DNA from: a virus
Virus record (IMG/VR): IMGVR_UViG_3300010885_027343
Span: 1-52,432 of that record
DNA length: 52,432 nucleotides
Direction: 5' to 3' (one strand)
In this document: piece by piece, positions 40,314 through 48,321 of the stretch
Layout of the letters: each line of letters opens with the position of its first letter
How positions within the stretch are numbered: the stretch's first letter is position 1
Position numbers and translations under genes: made by a program
The notes under the pieces: generated by a model
Told to the model about the DNA's origin: nothing
Seen by the model: the letters and a program-made list of their open reading frames with translations, nothing else
The model's database searches: none

Positions 40314-40883
40314 ATGATCAATGTAGGAATATATCTAGAATCTAAGCCATTTAATGATAATTGGCCAAAAATTAAAATCTATCATAACAATAGTCTACTC
40401 GACGATGTAATTTGTCATCAGTCACTAGAGTTACATTATCAAATTAAACCTAGCGTTGATAACCTTCTCTCAATTGAGATGTACGGAAAAAGATTCGGCG
40501 ATGGCGGAATATATGATGTGGACAGTAACGGACAAGGACAAGAAATTCAAATTAAAGATATTACTTTTGATGATGTGTCAATTGATCACTTGTTGTCAAA
40601 AGTTGAATTTGAAACCCACTGGACTGAACACCAGCTTTCTTCACACAACGAAGAATTTAGATCTAAATATAATAGATATCAATCCAACGGTATGATAGTC
40701 TTTAACGGAAGACTGAATTTTAATTTTTCAACTCCTATATATGATTTTTTAATTGATAAAAAGTATAAAGTTGATCATAACAAAGACATTGCTTATTTTA
40801 GTAACAGCACGGAACTATTTAATTTTCATCTTGGATTAAGTAAATTAGAAGAAATTAAAAAAATTATTACAGAAAATGAATAA
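40314..40883 (+). CDS. Probable beta-sandwich (carbohydrate-binding-like) protein
   Basis: A 189-residue protein. WPKIKIYHNNSLLDD, SVDNLLSIEMYGKRFGDGG and IQIKDITFDDVSIDHLL follow the same order of strands as in the proteins at 12920 and 14328 (ligand strand, turn and long strand, then 'I.d.tfD' strand), suggesting a paralogous family. The C-terminal half (HNEEFRSKYNRYQSNGM...) is additional. It overlaps the radical SAM gene by 8 nt, so the two may act on the same target. AT-rich. Confidence 0.45.
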   Translation: MINVGIYLESKPFNDNWPKIKIYHNNSLLDDVICHQSLELHYQIKPSVDNLLSIEMYGKRFGDGGIYDVDSNGQGQEIQIKDITFDDVSIDHLLSKVEFETHWTEHQLSSHNEEFRSKYNRYQSNGMIVFNGRLNFNFSTPIYDFLIDKKYKVDHNKDIAYFSNSTELFNFHLGLSKLEEIKKIITENE

Positions 40884-42381
40884 AAAAGTTTTAGTATTAT
40901 CAGTTCCGCGACTCGAACCACATCGCCCCCCAATTAGTGCTACTCTTGTTGCTACTGTATGCAAAAATCACGGTTGTGATGTTAAGTTACGAGATCTAAA
41001 TATTGAATTTTATCATTATTGTAAATTAAATAATATAGAATATCAAAAATTTGATCCAATTTGGGATAGATATGTAGAACCATCAAATTTAGAACTATCA
41101 CATATACACACTCATATAGATAATTTTATTGCAACTGAAGATTTGCATTCTTACGATATCATTATGATCAGTGTATTTGGCTCAAGTAGCCATTACTTCA
41201 CTGAAATGTTATTAAAAAAAATTGCAGTAGATAGATCTTATAAAATTTTATTAGGTGGTTCGGGAGCATTTGTGTCTATTATGAATCGTGGGCATAATTC
41301 TTTTGTTGTGGAGATGCAAAAACAAAATCTAATAGACGATTTTATAAAAGGCGAGTGCGAAGAATCCTTAAAATATTATTTAGACGGTAAAGAATATCCA
41401 GGAATTAATAACTATGATCCTGTGCAGATTGATGATTTAGATTCATTACCGTTAATTGATTATAGTTTTGTTGACTTAGATGCTTATGAATATCTCACTG
41501 AAACTAAAGATGTTTATGTAGAAGGTAGTAGGGGATGTGTACGTAAATGTACTTATTGTGATGTTCAGAAATTTTGGCCAAAATATCGTTTCAGAAGTGG
41601 TCAGCATATTGCACACGAGCTTATTAACAATTACGAAAAATTTGGCATTAAAAAATTTTACTTTACTGATAGCTTAGTTAACGGAAGTTTAAAATCATTC
41701 AATCAGATGTGCGATATTCTTGCTAATTACCCATATAGCAAAGAAATTAGCTGGGGAGGACAATTTATTTTCAGAAATGAAAGAACTGTGCCACCGGAGC
41801 ATTTTGAAATGATCGCTAAGGCCGGCGGTACTAATACTTTTTACGTAGGAATAGAAACTGGCAGTGATCAAGTTAGAAAACAAATGGGTAAAAATTTTAC
41901 CAACGAAGATATTAGTTATCAACTTGAAGAATTTAAAAAGAATAAATTGAAATGTACTTTTTTAATGTTTCCTGGCTATATTACAGAAACTGAAAAGGAT
42001 CATCAAGACACATTAGATATGTTTTTAAGATGGCAAAAGTATGTAGCCAGTGGAACTATCAATGGTTTAGAATTAGGTAGTCCTTTGATAGTTCTCGAAG
42101 GAACCCCACTAGCTAGTATGATTGATGAGTATCAAATTGCATTTTTAGAGAGTGATAGAATTACTACTGGTAATTTCTGGGTATCAAAATTAAATCCAAG
42201 TTTTGATTTTGAGCAGCGAGCTATTAGGCAAATCAGACTATACGAAGAAGCTGCAAAATATAAATGGCCTATTTGGAGATTTGAATCAAGAGCTGAAGAA
42301 TTAAAACAAACTCTAATTAGATTTTATGAAATAAAAGAAAAAAATCCAACATATAAGATAACACCAATTAAAATTAATTAA
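40876..42381 (+). CDS. B12-binding-domain radical SAM enzyme
   Basis: A 501-residue protein. The N-terminal ~190 residues form a cobalamin-binding-like Rossmann domain (SYKILLGGSGAFVS; ISVFGSSSHYF). The radical SAM domain has EGSRGCVRKCTYCDV (CxxxCxxC, about 218-228) followed by FTDSLVNG and FYVGIETGSDQVRKQMGK. Such enzymes often methylate inactive carbons or rearrange rings. The substrate is unknown. No B12-box DxHxxG is clear, so cobalamin binding may be lost. Very AT-rich, coupled to the beta-sandwich gene at 40314; the pair may be an imported unit. Confidence 0.75.
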   Translation: MNKKVLVLSVPRLEPHRPPISATLVATVCKNHGCDVKLRDLNIEFYHYCKLNNIEYQKFDPIWDRYVEPSNLELSHIHTHIDNFIATEDLHSYDIIMISVFGSSSHYFTEMLLKKIAVDRSYKILLGGSGAFVSIMNRGHNSFVVEMQKQNLIDDFIKGECEESLKYYLDGKEYPGINNYDPVQIDDLDSLPLIDYSFVDLDAYEYLTETKDVYVEGSRGCVRKCTYCDVQKFWPKYRFRSGQHIAHELINNYEKFGIKKFYFTDSLVNGSLKSFNQMCDILANYPYSKEISWGGQFIFRNERTVPPEHFEMIAKAGGTNTFYVGIETGSDQVRKQMGKNFTNEDISYQLEEFKKNKLKCTFLMFPGYITETEKDHQDTLDMFLRWQKYVASGTINGLELGSPLIVLEGTPLASMIDEYQIAFLESDRITTGNFWVSKLNPSFDFEQRAIRQIRLYEEAAKYKWPIWRFESRAEELKQTLIRFYEIKEKNPTYKITPIKIN

Positions 42382-42387
42382 TAAATA
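42381..42387 (+). promoter_or_regulatory. T4-type late promoter motif
   Basis: ATAAATACTG directly after the stop of the radical SAM gene, 88 nt before queD. The same ATAAATAC sequence recurs at 4804, 14636 and 49634. A nested sigma70-like promoter lies closer to queD. Confidence 0.5.
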
Positions 42388-42424
42388 CTGTTCTACACAG
42401 CGGCCTTTCTGGCATTCATCCCGC

Positions 42425-42465
42425 TTTACAAATTCTGCAAGCCTATGCTAAAATCTTAACATAGG
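42425..42465 (+). promoter_or_regulatory. Sigma70-like promoter nested in a ribosome-site-masking hairpin (queD)
   Basis: TTTACA (42425-42430), an 18-bp spacer and an extended -10 TGCTAAAAT (hexamer 42449-42454). CCTATG (42442-42447) pairs with CATAGG (42460-42465), and the AGGAG ribosome site lies in the right arm. The -10 box is in the loop; RNA started near 42461 lacks the left arm. Read-through RNA would mask the site. Confidence 0.55.
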
Positions 42466-42474
42466 AGAAAAACA

Positions 42475-42972
42475 ATGCAACCTGTTGTATATAAATTTAC
42501 TAGTACCAAAGAGTATCACGACGCCTTTCCTTGCGCTTACCGGCAATGGCGTGCCGATAGTCATTGTAATCTAATACACGGCTATTCATTTAGTATGAAG
42601 TTCTACTTTGGTACTAACGACTTAGACGTTCGTAATTGGGCAGCTGACTACGGTGGACTTAAAGAACTTAAAAAGATTCTTGAAGATCAATTTGACCACA
42701 CATTAATTGTAGCCGAGGACGATCCCGAACTTGCAACATTTAAGTTGTTACAAGAACGGAACATGGCCAAGATTGTCATACTACCACGTTTAGGCTGTGA
42801 AGGCCTAGCTGACTCGCTGTACAAATATGTGAATGGTGTTTATATTCCTGATATGTGGGGACCTAGTGAAGCTGAACGCTTATGGTGTTATCGTGTAGAG
42901 GTTAGAGAGACACAAGCAAACATGGCGTACCGAGAAGGTCACCGTGAATGGAACGAGGATCTGTTTGCGTAA
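42475..42972 (+). CDS. queD: 6-carboxytetrahydropterin synthase (QueD)
   Basis: A 165-residue T-fold enzyme with H15, the catalytic C31 and H35 in SHCNLIHGYSF, the DHTLIV box (D74, H75) and E145. It converts dihydroneopterin triphosphate to 6-carboxytetrahydropterin, the second step to 7-deazaguanines. The third zinc histidine of E. coli QueD (in HGH) is tyrosine here (HGY, Y37), so metal binding differs. AGGAG lies 7 nt before the ATG and is part of a hairpin. It overlaps the next gene by 8 nt. Confidence 0.88.
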   Translation: MQPVVYKFTSTKEYHDAFPCAYRQWRADSHCNLIHGYSFSMKFYFGTNDLDVRNWAADYGGLKELKKILEDQFDHTLIVAEDDPELATFKLLQERNMAKIVILPRLGCEGLADSLYKYVNGVYIPDMWGPSEAERLWCYRVEVRETQANMAYREGHREWNEDLFA

Positions 42973-43786
42973 GTTCGTTATACGATGTGCCCGGAATCCG
43001 GATGGTCAAGAATTCTTAGACTTAGAATTCAATATTCGTCCGGGCTCTTACTCCGGCAAATGGATAGACTGCATACGTAGTGTGGAACACTTACCTCCAC
43101 ATCAATACGGATTTCCCAAATGGCTAGAACACGATGCCGGTGTATACGAGCAACGTATTGCAGATGCATTAAACAACAACACAGATATACAAGAGTTTTT
43201 ATTAGACTCTAACATTGATAGAACCGTGATCAATCAAGACTTGGTCAATGCTGTCCATAGATATATTGAGCACAATCATCAACATGCCGCCGAACATCTT
43301 GTGTTACACAATGACATACATTACTTAGAAAGTATTTGGGAAGGTGCAACTGATGTTGTGTTCAAGAAGTTACAGTGGGTACCACCAGGGCTAATAATTG
43401 ACATGACCTTGGATGACTATAAAGAATTTACTACAGAACCATGCACTAACTTTATACAAGACGATTTTAGTCATGTAGGACGTAGTCCACATAACAGTTA
43501 CCTATATCAAGATGACTCCAGTCTGTACACTAGTTGTGTTATACAACATAAAGTTGGTTCAGGTGCTAAATGGTTTATTCCTGATGATAGTCATATCTTT
43601 AAGGACGAACGTGGATTCAGATCGTGGGTCAGTGAACATCAAGCGTTTTTTAAAAAGCAATGGGCGATAGAAACTAATAACGATCCTAGGCTTTGTTTTG
43701 GCCGTATTATTATTGCCGAAGGTGTGGAAGATTATAGTCGGATTGATAGGACATTTGACTTCGTAGTAAAAGCTTTTATTATCTAA
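42965..43786 (+). CDS. Conserved protein of unknown function in the queuosine-type cluster
   Basis: A 273-residue protein. I choose the TTG at 42965 (MRKFVIRCARNPDGQEFLDL) with GAGG 6 nt upstream; a GTG at 42944 is the alternative. It contains YIEHNHQHAAEHLVLHNDI, VPPGLIIDMTLDDY and GRSPHNSYLYQDD, with many His and Asp residues, but no known motif. Location between queD and queE suggests a related role or a virus-specific step; this is unproven. Confidence 0.55.
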   Translation: MRKFVIRCARNPDGQEFLDLEFNIRPGSYSGKWIDCIRSVEHLPPHQYGFPKWLEHDAGVYEQRIADALNNNTDIQEFLLDSNIDRTVINQDLVNAVHRYIEHNHQHAAEHLVLHNDIHYLESIWEGATDVVFKKLQWVPPGLIIDMTLDDYKEFTTEPCTNFIQDDFSHVGRSPHNSYLYQDDSSLYTSCVIQHKVGSGAKWFIPDDSHIFKDERGFRSWVSEHQAFFKKQWAIETNNDPRLCFGRIIIAEGVEDYSRIDRTFDFVVKAFII

Positions 43787-43796
43787 ATATTTGTAG

Positions 43797-43802
43797 TATA
43801 AT
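43797..43802 (+). promoter_or_regulatory. Possible -10 box 5 nt before queE (predicted leaderless)
   Basis: A perfect TATAAT ends 5 nt before the queE ATG at 43808. A good -35 is missing (TTTTAT at 17-bp spacing), so it may need an activator. A CTAAATA late-type motif is at 43783-43789. There is no Shine-Dalgarno before queE. Confidence 0.45.
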
Positions 43803-43807
43803 ACATT

Positions 43808-44650
43808 ATGTCAAAAATTAAAATTGCAGAGCTGTTTTACAGCATACAAGGAGAAGGTCGTTACATGGGTGTGCCTAGTGTGTTCTTGCGAACATTTGGG
43901 TGTAACTTTAAATGTGCCGGCTTTGGTATGCCTCGAGGACAATTAAGTACAGAGGCAGATTTGGTTGATCCGGAAAAATATAAATTCTACGATAAACTAC
44001 CTTTAGTTAGCACAGGTTGCGATAGTTACGCTAGTTGGGATCCAAGATTTAAAGATCTTAGTCCCATGCTCGAAAGCGATGCTATTGCGGATCGTATCAT
44101 GGAGATATTGCCTTTTAACGAGTGGCGAGATGAACACTTGGTTATTACAGGTGGAGAACCTTTACTAGGGTGGCAACGTGCTTATCCGGACTTGTTAAAT
44201 CATCCTCGGATGGCAGGACTTAAAGAAATTACCTTTGAAACTAATGGTACTCAAAAGCTAACTCCAGAATTTAAACATTATTTAGGAGAGTGGACTGCTG
44301 AAAACTGGGATAGAGAAGTTACATTTAGTGTAAGTGCTAAACTAAGTTGTAGCGGCGAAAGTAGAGAAGAAGCACTACAACCAGAAGTTGTTTGCGAATA
44401 TCAATCTGTAGGAAATACCTATCTTAAATTTGTTGTAGCAACAGACGACGATGTAGAAGAAGCATTATGGACCGTACAAGTTTATAGACAAGCAGGATTT
44501 ACAGGGCATGTATATCTGATGCCCACAGGTGGTGTTGAGAGTGTGTATGCATTAAACAATCGTCGTGTAGCAGAACTTGCTATGAAACACGGATTAAGAT
44601 ACAGCGATAGATTACAAGTACCGCTATTTAAAAATGAATGGGGTACTTAA
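43808..44650 (+). CDS. queE: 7-carboxy-7-deazaguanine synthase (QueE)
   Basis: A 280-residue radical SAM enzyme: FYSIQGEGRYMGVPSVFLRT (typical QueE start), CNFKC with C32 and C36, a third cysteine C71 in TGCDSYASW, and VITGGEPLL. It turns 6-carboxytetrahydropterin into 7-carboxy-7-deazaguanine. The cluster motif is CX3CX34C instead of CX3CX2C, because of an insertion of about 30 residues. The stop overlaps the next ATG (TAATG). Confidence 0.88.
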   Translation: MSKIKIAELFYSIQGEGRYMGVPSVFLRTFGCNFKCAGFGMPRGQLSTEADLVDPEKYKFYDKLPLVSTGCDSYASWDPRFKDLSPMLESDAIADRIMEILPFNEWRDEHLVITGGEPLLGWQRAYPDLLNHPRMAGLKEITFETNGTQKLTPEFKHYLGEWTAENWDREVTFSVSAKLSCSGESREEALQPEVVCEYQSVGNTYLKFVVATDDDVEEALWTVQVYRQAGFTGHVYLMPTGGVESVYALNNRRVAELAMKHGLRYSDRLQVPLFKNEWGT

Positions 44651-44823
44651 TGGAATCGCATAAAAGAACTATAGCAAGATCAATAGTGTGGAGGATCATT
44701 GCTACGCTAGTAACCGCTATATGGGCAGGATGGTCTGGTGCTATTCTTGCTAACATTGTTTTGACAGTACTACATTACATACATGAGCGTGTATGGTTAA
44801 AAATTAAATGGGGAAGAGAATGA
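44650..44823 (+). CDS. Small membrane protein, DUF2061-like
   Basis: A 57-residue protein (MESHKRTIARSIVWRIIATLVTA...) with one or two membrane segments and a C-terminal LHYIHERVWLKIKWGR. This is the pattern of DUF2061, small membrane proteins of unknown function in bacteria and phages. I use the ATG at 44650 overlapping the queE stop; the ATG at 44638 is inside queE. Confidence 0.7.
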   Translation: MESHKRTIARSIVWRIIATLVTAIWAGWSGAILANIVLTVLHYIHERVWLKIKWGRE

Positions 44824-45218
44824 TTTTTGATTGGCTAACACGTAAACCTAAACAAGAACCTAAAGAAGAGAAACCCAAGACACATAAGATTAAGGCAAAG
44901 ACTGCTAAAGAACTCGCAACAGAAGCGGGTGAACCTTATGTGAGTGTGGTCACTGTGGAACTAGATCCTGATGATGTAGGCAATGGTGCATTTGAATTAG
45001 ACTGGAATGAAATTTTTATTGCACGATTAGTAAAGGCCGGGTTCCAGCAGAAAAAAGATGATACTGATGCTGATATTGTGGATCGTTGGTTTCAAACAGT
45101 ATGTAAAAATATCATTGCAGAAAACTACGAACAATGGGAAGTTAATCAACCGTTAGATGCTCGACCACGTATGGTTGATCGAAGAGACCTTGGCGGAGGA
45201 AGAACCGAAGTCTCATGA
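44820..45218 (+). CDS. Conserved phage protein of unknown function
   Basis: A 132-residue protein (MIFDWLTRKPKQEPKEEKPKTH...): a basic, Pro/Lys/Glu-rich N-terminal linker, then a folded part with VVTVELDPDDVGNGAFELDWNEIF. I use the ATG at 44820 with GGGGAAGAG upstream. It is frequent in T4-like aquatic phages without function. It overlaps the next gene by 4 nt. Confidence 0.55.
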   Translation: MIFDWLTRKPKQEPKEEKPKTHKIKAKTAKELATEAGEPYVSVVTVELDPDDVGNGAFELDWNEIFIARLVKAGFQQKKDDTDADIVDRWFQTVCKNIIAENYEQWEVNQPLDARPRMVDRRDLGGGRTEVS

Positions 45219-45892
45219 TTTTGTACGTGAATGGTGACAGTCATAGTGCAGGTGCCGAAGCAGTTAATGATTTTGGCTTTGCCGAGGACGACGGTTTGTA
45301 TTACGGACTAGGTAGACAACCTCATCCTGACAACTTGCAGGTCAGTTATGGATGCAATATTGCTAACGAACTATCGGCTATATTGCATTGTGATGCCGAA
45401 TCGGCCAGTTCAAATACGAGAATTATAAGAACCACAAGACAATATCTTACGGAATATACTCCAGATGCCGTTATAATTGGGTGGAGTACCTGGGAAAGAG
45501 AAGAGTGGTTACACGAAGATGTTTATTGGCAGGTCAATGCCGGCGGTGTTGGACATGATTGGCCTGGCCCAATAAAAGAACGATACAAAGAATATGTTGT
45601 CAACTTAGATTGGGACTTGGCAGAACAGCAGGCCCATAAAGCAATATACGAACTACATACTGAATTATCAGATCTCAAAATTCCTCATTTGTTTTTTAAT
45701 ACTTACAGTTATTTTAAACAACCAGTCGTTGATTGGCACGAGAATTATTTTTATCCGTACGACCAAAACTTAACTTATTATAAATGGTTAACCGATTACG
45801 GCTTTGAATCAAAACCAAGCTACCATTTTGGAGCTGCTGCTCATAGAAAATGGGCAGAATTTCTTTTACCGCACTTGACACGATTGTTATAA
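45215..45892 (+). CDS. SGNH/GDSL-like hydrolase
   Basis: A 225-residue protein. The nucleophile block is NGDSHSAGAE (residues 6-15, Ser 9), an Asn block may be SSNTRI, and the C-terminal YHFGAAAHRKWAEFL carries the catalytic-type His. SGNH enzymes remove acyl groups from sugars or lipids. In this phage it could trim decorated glycans. It is followed by a convergent homing endonuclease gene, with no space between the stops. Confidence 0.65.
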   Translation: MILYVNGDSHSAGAEAVNDFGFAEDDGLYYGLGRQPHPDNLQVSYGCNIANELSAILHCDAESASSNTRIIRTTRQYLTEYTPDAVIIGWSTWEREEWLHEDVYWQVNAGGVGHDWPGPIKERYKEYVVNLDWDLAEQQAHKAIYELHTELSDLKIPHLFFNTYSYFKQPVVDWHENYFYPYDQNLTYYKWLTDYGFESKPSYHFGAAAHRKWAEFLLPHLTRLL

Positions 45893-46489
45893 TTATTTCT
45901 TATATCCTAAATTAGGTTTACCCAACTTAGCTTGGCGTATCTTTTCTTTAGTTTCATCTGATATTGGTCCTTTGATTTTACCTGACCAATGTCCAATTCT
46001 GTTTAATGCCTTACCTGTTTTTGAAATTTTATCTTTTATTTCTTGTGATTTTGGTCCGTGGGATTTGCCTTTGTTTGAAGAGGTACAGCCAGTCATTATT
46101 TGTCGTAAATGCTCTTTTTGTTCTTCTGACATAGGTTTACCTTTGTTATGTGCTGGCTTTGATTTCTTTACACCTTTAAGTAATCCGCTAGTGCCACCGA
46201 TGCCGCCTGCTGCAAGATTCCAACCAATGTGTATTGTCGGTCTTAATTCTTTTTCAAAATCATAACAGGATTCTTCTGTACCAATGTAAATAATATCGTA
46301 TATTATTTCAGACTCATTATTTTTGATTTCCTCATGCAATCTATAACGTTGTTTTGAACTTTGATGTTCGGTAAATCGTCTTGATGGATCTATAGATACC
46401 CCAATATATCCATCATTCCAAGAATGATTTGATAAATGGATCCAATAAACTGAACAGATAAATTTTTGATGTAAATACATTGCTGACAT
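45893..46489 (-). mobile_element. GIY-YIG homing endonuclease gene with NUMOD3-like repeats
   Basis: A 198-residue nuclease: the GIY-YIG pair appears as VYWIHL and DGYIGVSIDPSRRFTEH, followed by about three copies of an NKGKPMSEEQKEHLRQ-like DNA-binding repeat (NUMOD3 type). It resembles I-TevI-type and SegA-type homing enzymes of T4. It is on the reverse strand between the SGNH gene and the exonuclease gene, the typical position for cutting the neighbour gene in a competitor phage. The start could be 46489 or 46480. Confidence 0.85.
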
Positions 46490-46506
46490 TGCTCCATAAT
46501 GTTAGA

Positions 46507-46548
46507 GTAGTTGGGAACGCCAATTCCGCGAACTACAATCTTATTTAT
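46507..46548 (-). promoter_or_regulatory. Late motif and hairpin upstream of the GIY-YIG gene
   Basis: On the reverse strand ATAAATA (46548 to 46542) lies about 53 nt upstream of the endonuclease start. Between them GTAGTT and AACTAC (46507-46512 and 46531-46536) form a 6-bp stem with an inner GGAA/TTCC pair. The hairpin may restrict nuclease translation, as in T4 Seg genes. Tentative. Confidence 0.4.
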
Positions 46549-46566
46549 CCAAAATTTATTTTTTTG

Positions 46567-46595
46567 TTGACATTATTCAAATTAAATGCTACTAT
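46567..46595 (+). promoter_or_regulatory. Sigma70-like promoter of the exonuclease (predicted leaderless)
   Basis: Consensus TTGACA (46567-46572), a 17-bp spacer and TACTAT (46590-46595). The exonuclease ATG begins at 46602, 6 nt after the -10 box, so the mRNA should start at the ATG. No Shine-Dalgarno is present. Confidence 0.75.
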
Positions 46596-46601
46596 TATTA
46601 A

Positions 46602-47597
46602 ATGAAAAAAAGATTCTTGGTCGTAGATACCGCAAATACATTCTTCCGAGCCAGACACAGTGCCCATCGTCAAAGCGATACTTGGGATAAACTGGGTTTT
46701 GCTATTCATGTAACACTTGGTAGTGTTAATAAAGCATGGCGCGATCAGAAAGCCGATCATGTTGTATTCTGCTTAGAAGGTCGCAGTTGGCGCAAAGACT
46801 TTTACGAACCGTATAAAAAGAATCGTGCTGTTGCCCGTGCCGCACTTACCGAAGCCGAAGCAGAAGAAGATCGACTGTTCTGGGAAACCTTTGATGAACT
46901 TAAAACATTCTTAAGCGAAAAAACTAACTGTACAGTATTGCGTCACGAAAACTTAGAAGCAGATGATCTTATTGCTGGTTGGATACAAAGTCATCCCGAG
47001 GATCATCATACTATTGTCAGCAGCGACACTGACTTCTATCAACTACTGGCATCAAATGTAAATCAGTACAATGGTATCAGTGATGAGCTTCATACACTAG
47101 CGGGTATCCTGGACAAAAAGGGTAAACCGGTAATTGATAAAAAGACAAAAGAACCTAAAAAAATTCCAGATCCTTCGTGGATCTTGTTTGAGAAATGTAT
47201 GCGTGGTGATCCCACTGACAATGTGTTCTCGGCATATCCTGGTGTTAGGACCAAAGGCTCCAAGAACAAGGTTGGGCTCCAAGAGGCCTATGAGGATAGA
47301 GATAAAAAAGGATTCAACTGGAACAATCTGATGTTACAGCGGTGGACTGATCATAATGGCGAAGAACATCGTGTACTAGATGATTATCAACGCAATGTAC
47401 AGCTAGTAGATCTTACTGCACAGCCCGACGAAGTCAAAGCCAAAATTGCAGCAACTATTGCCGAAGGCGCAGTAAAGCGAAGTCGTCCCATGGTAGGCGC
47501 ACAGTTCTTGAAGTTCTGTGGCAAGTATGAGTTGAATAAATTAAGCGAACACAGTCAACACTATGCAGAAATGCTAGGTACGGAGTATCCTGGATGA
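46602..47597 (+). CDS. rnh: 5'-3' exonuclease of the FEN family (T4 RNase H-like)
   Basis: A 331-residue protein of the FEN/5'-3' exonuclease family: FLVVDTANTFFRARH with the first metal aspartate, VVFCLEGRSWRKDFYEPYKKNR, NLEADDLIAGW and SSDTDFYQLL with clustered acids, then an H3TH-like DNA-binding region (DPTDNVFSAYPGV, GSKNKVGLQEAY). It removes RNA primers and flaps in lagging-strand replication. The codon use of the H3TH part differs from the rest. Leaderless expression is predicted. It overlaps the next gene by 4 nt. Confidence 0.88.
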   Translation: MKKRFLVVDTANTFFRARHSAHRQSDTWDKLGFAIHVTLGSVNKAWRDQKADHVVFCLEGRSWRKDFYEPYKKNRAVARAALTEAEAEEDRLFWETFDELKTFLSEKTNCTVLRHENLEADDLIAGWIQSHPEDHHTIVSSDTDFYQLLASNVNQYNGISDELHTLAGILDKKGKPVIDKKTKEPKKIPDPSWILFEKCMRGDPTDNVFSAYPGVRTKGSKNKVGLQEAYEDRDKKGFNWNNLMLQRWTDHNGEEHRVLDDYQRNVQLVDLTAQPDEVKAKIAATIAEGAVKRSRPMVGAQFLKFCGKYELNKLSEHSQHYAEMLGTEYPG

Positions 47598-47968
47598 CCA
47601 CGTGGTTGGTATTGACTTTATTGTTAGTTAAACACTGTCTGGCTGATTTTTGCTGGCAAACCAATCGTATGCTAAAAGACAAAGGACACTTTGGTAGACT
47701 TGGTGGCTTTCAACATGCTGGACTTCACGGTGCATTGACCTATGTTATCCTAATGCATTTTTTAAATCTGCAGGCCTGCGTTATGTTGGCTGCATTTGAT
47801 ATGATTATACACTATGTCATTGATTGGGCTAATAGACGTATATCTGTTAGGTTAACTACAGAAGATAATGCGTATTGGGTATGGTTTGGCATTGACCAAT
47901 TACTACACTATTTGACTTATCTATTGATTGGGTTTACAGTTTCAATTTTATTAACAGAATATATATGA
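47594..47968 (+). CDS. DUF3307-like membrane protein
   Basis: A 124-residue protein with four hydrophobic segments and conserved KHCLADFCWQTNRML, QHAGLHGALTY, HYVIDWANRR and GIDQLLHYLTYLL. These histidine/aspartate boxes in membrane helices match the DUF3307 family, whose function is unknown. It overlaps the exonuclease by 4 nt and the next gene by 4 nt. Confidence 0.75.
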   Translation: MTTWLVLTLLLVKHCLADFCWQTNRMLKDKGHFGRLGGFQHAGLHGALTYVILMHFLNLQACVMLAAFDMIIHYVIDWANRRISVRLTTEDNAYWVWFGIDQLLHYLTYLLIGFTVSILLTEYI

Positions 47969-48321
47969 TTAAATCAATTGGTGGTGGAGAGTATGTAATG
48001 GTACAAGGTGGTGTAACCATACCAAATAGTCTCCTTCACAGCAACGTACAGAACGAATTAAGAGTCACAGGCAATTTACGATATAATGCCAATGTTAGTC
48101 AACTTGAAGTATATGATGGCCACGATTGGCGCATGTTCAATACCTCGCATGCCGCTGTGGATCTAACTGCTCAAGCTAAAGAAATTCTTGGCTGGGCAGA
48201 ACATAAAATGCACGAAGAAAAGAAACTACGGGCGATGATGGAGCGGCATCCAGGACTAAAAGACTTGCACGACAAGTTAGAAATGATGAAGATACTTTGT
48301 TACAAAGAGGATAAAAAATAA
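47965..48321 (+). CDS. Phage protein with fibre-like N-terminus
   Basis: A 118-residue protein. The first half (TIPNSLLHSNVQNELRVTGN, then LRYNANVSQLEVYDGHDWRMF) resembles the short beta repeat 'G.lRyn.....levYdG..W' common in phage fibres and virion proteins; the second half is helical (EILGWAEHKMHEEKKLRAMM). It could be a small virion component. It overlaps neighbours by 4 nt and 1 nt. Confidence 0.55.
   Translation: MIKSIGGGEYVMVQGGVTIPNSLLHSNVQNELRVTGNLRYNANVSQLEVYDGHDWRMFNTSHAAVDLTAQAKEILGWAEHKMHEEKKLRAMMERHPGLKDLHDKLEMMKILCYKEDKK

Noticed and set aside
39438-44650. A QueC homologue among the unknown genes of the deazaguanine region
   Set aside because: None of the unknown proteins shows the SGGxDS ATP-pyrophosphatase loop or the C-terminal zinc cysteines of QueC.
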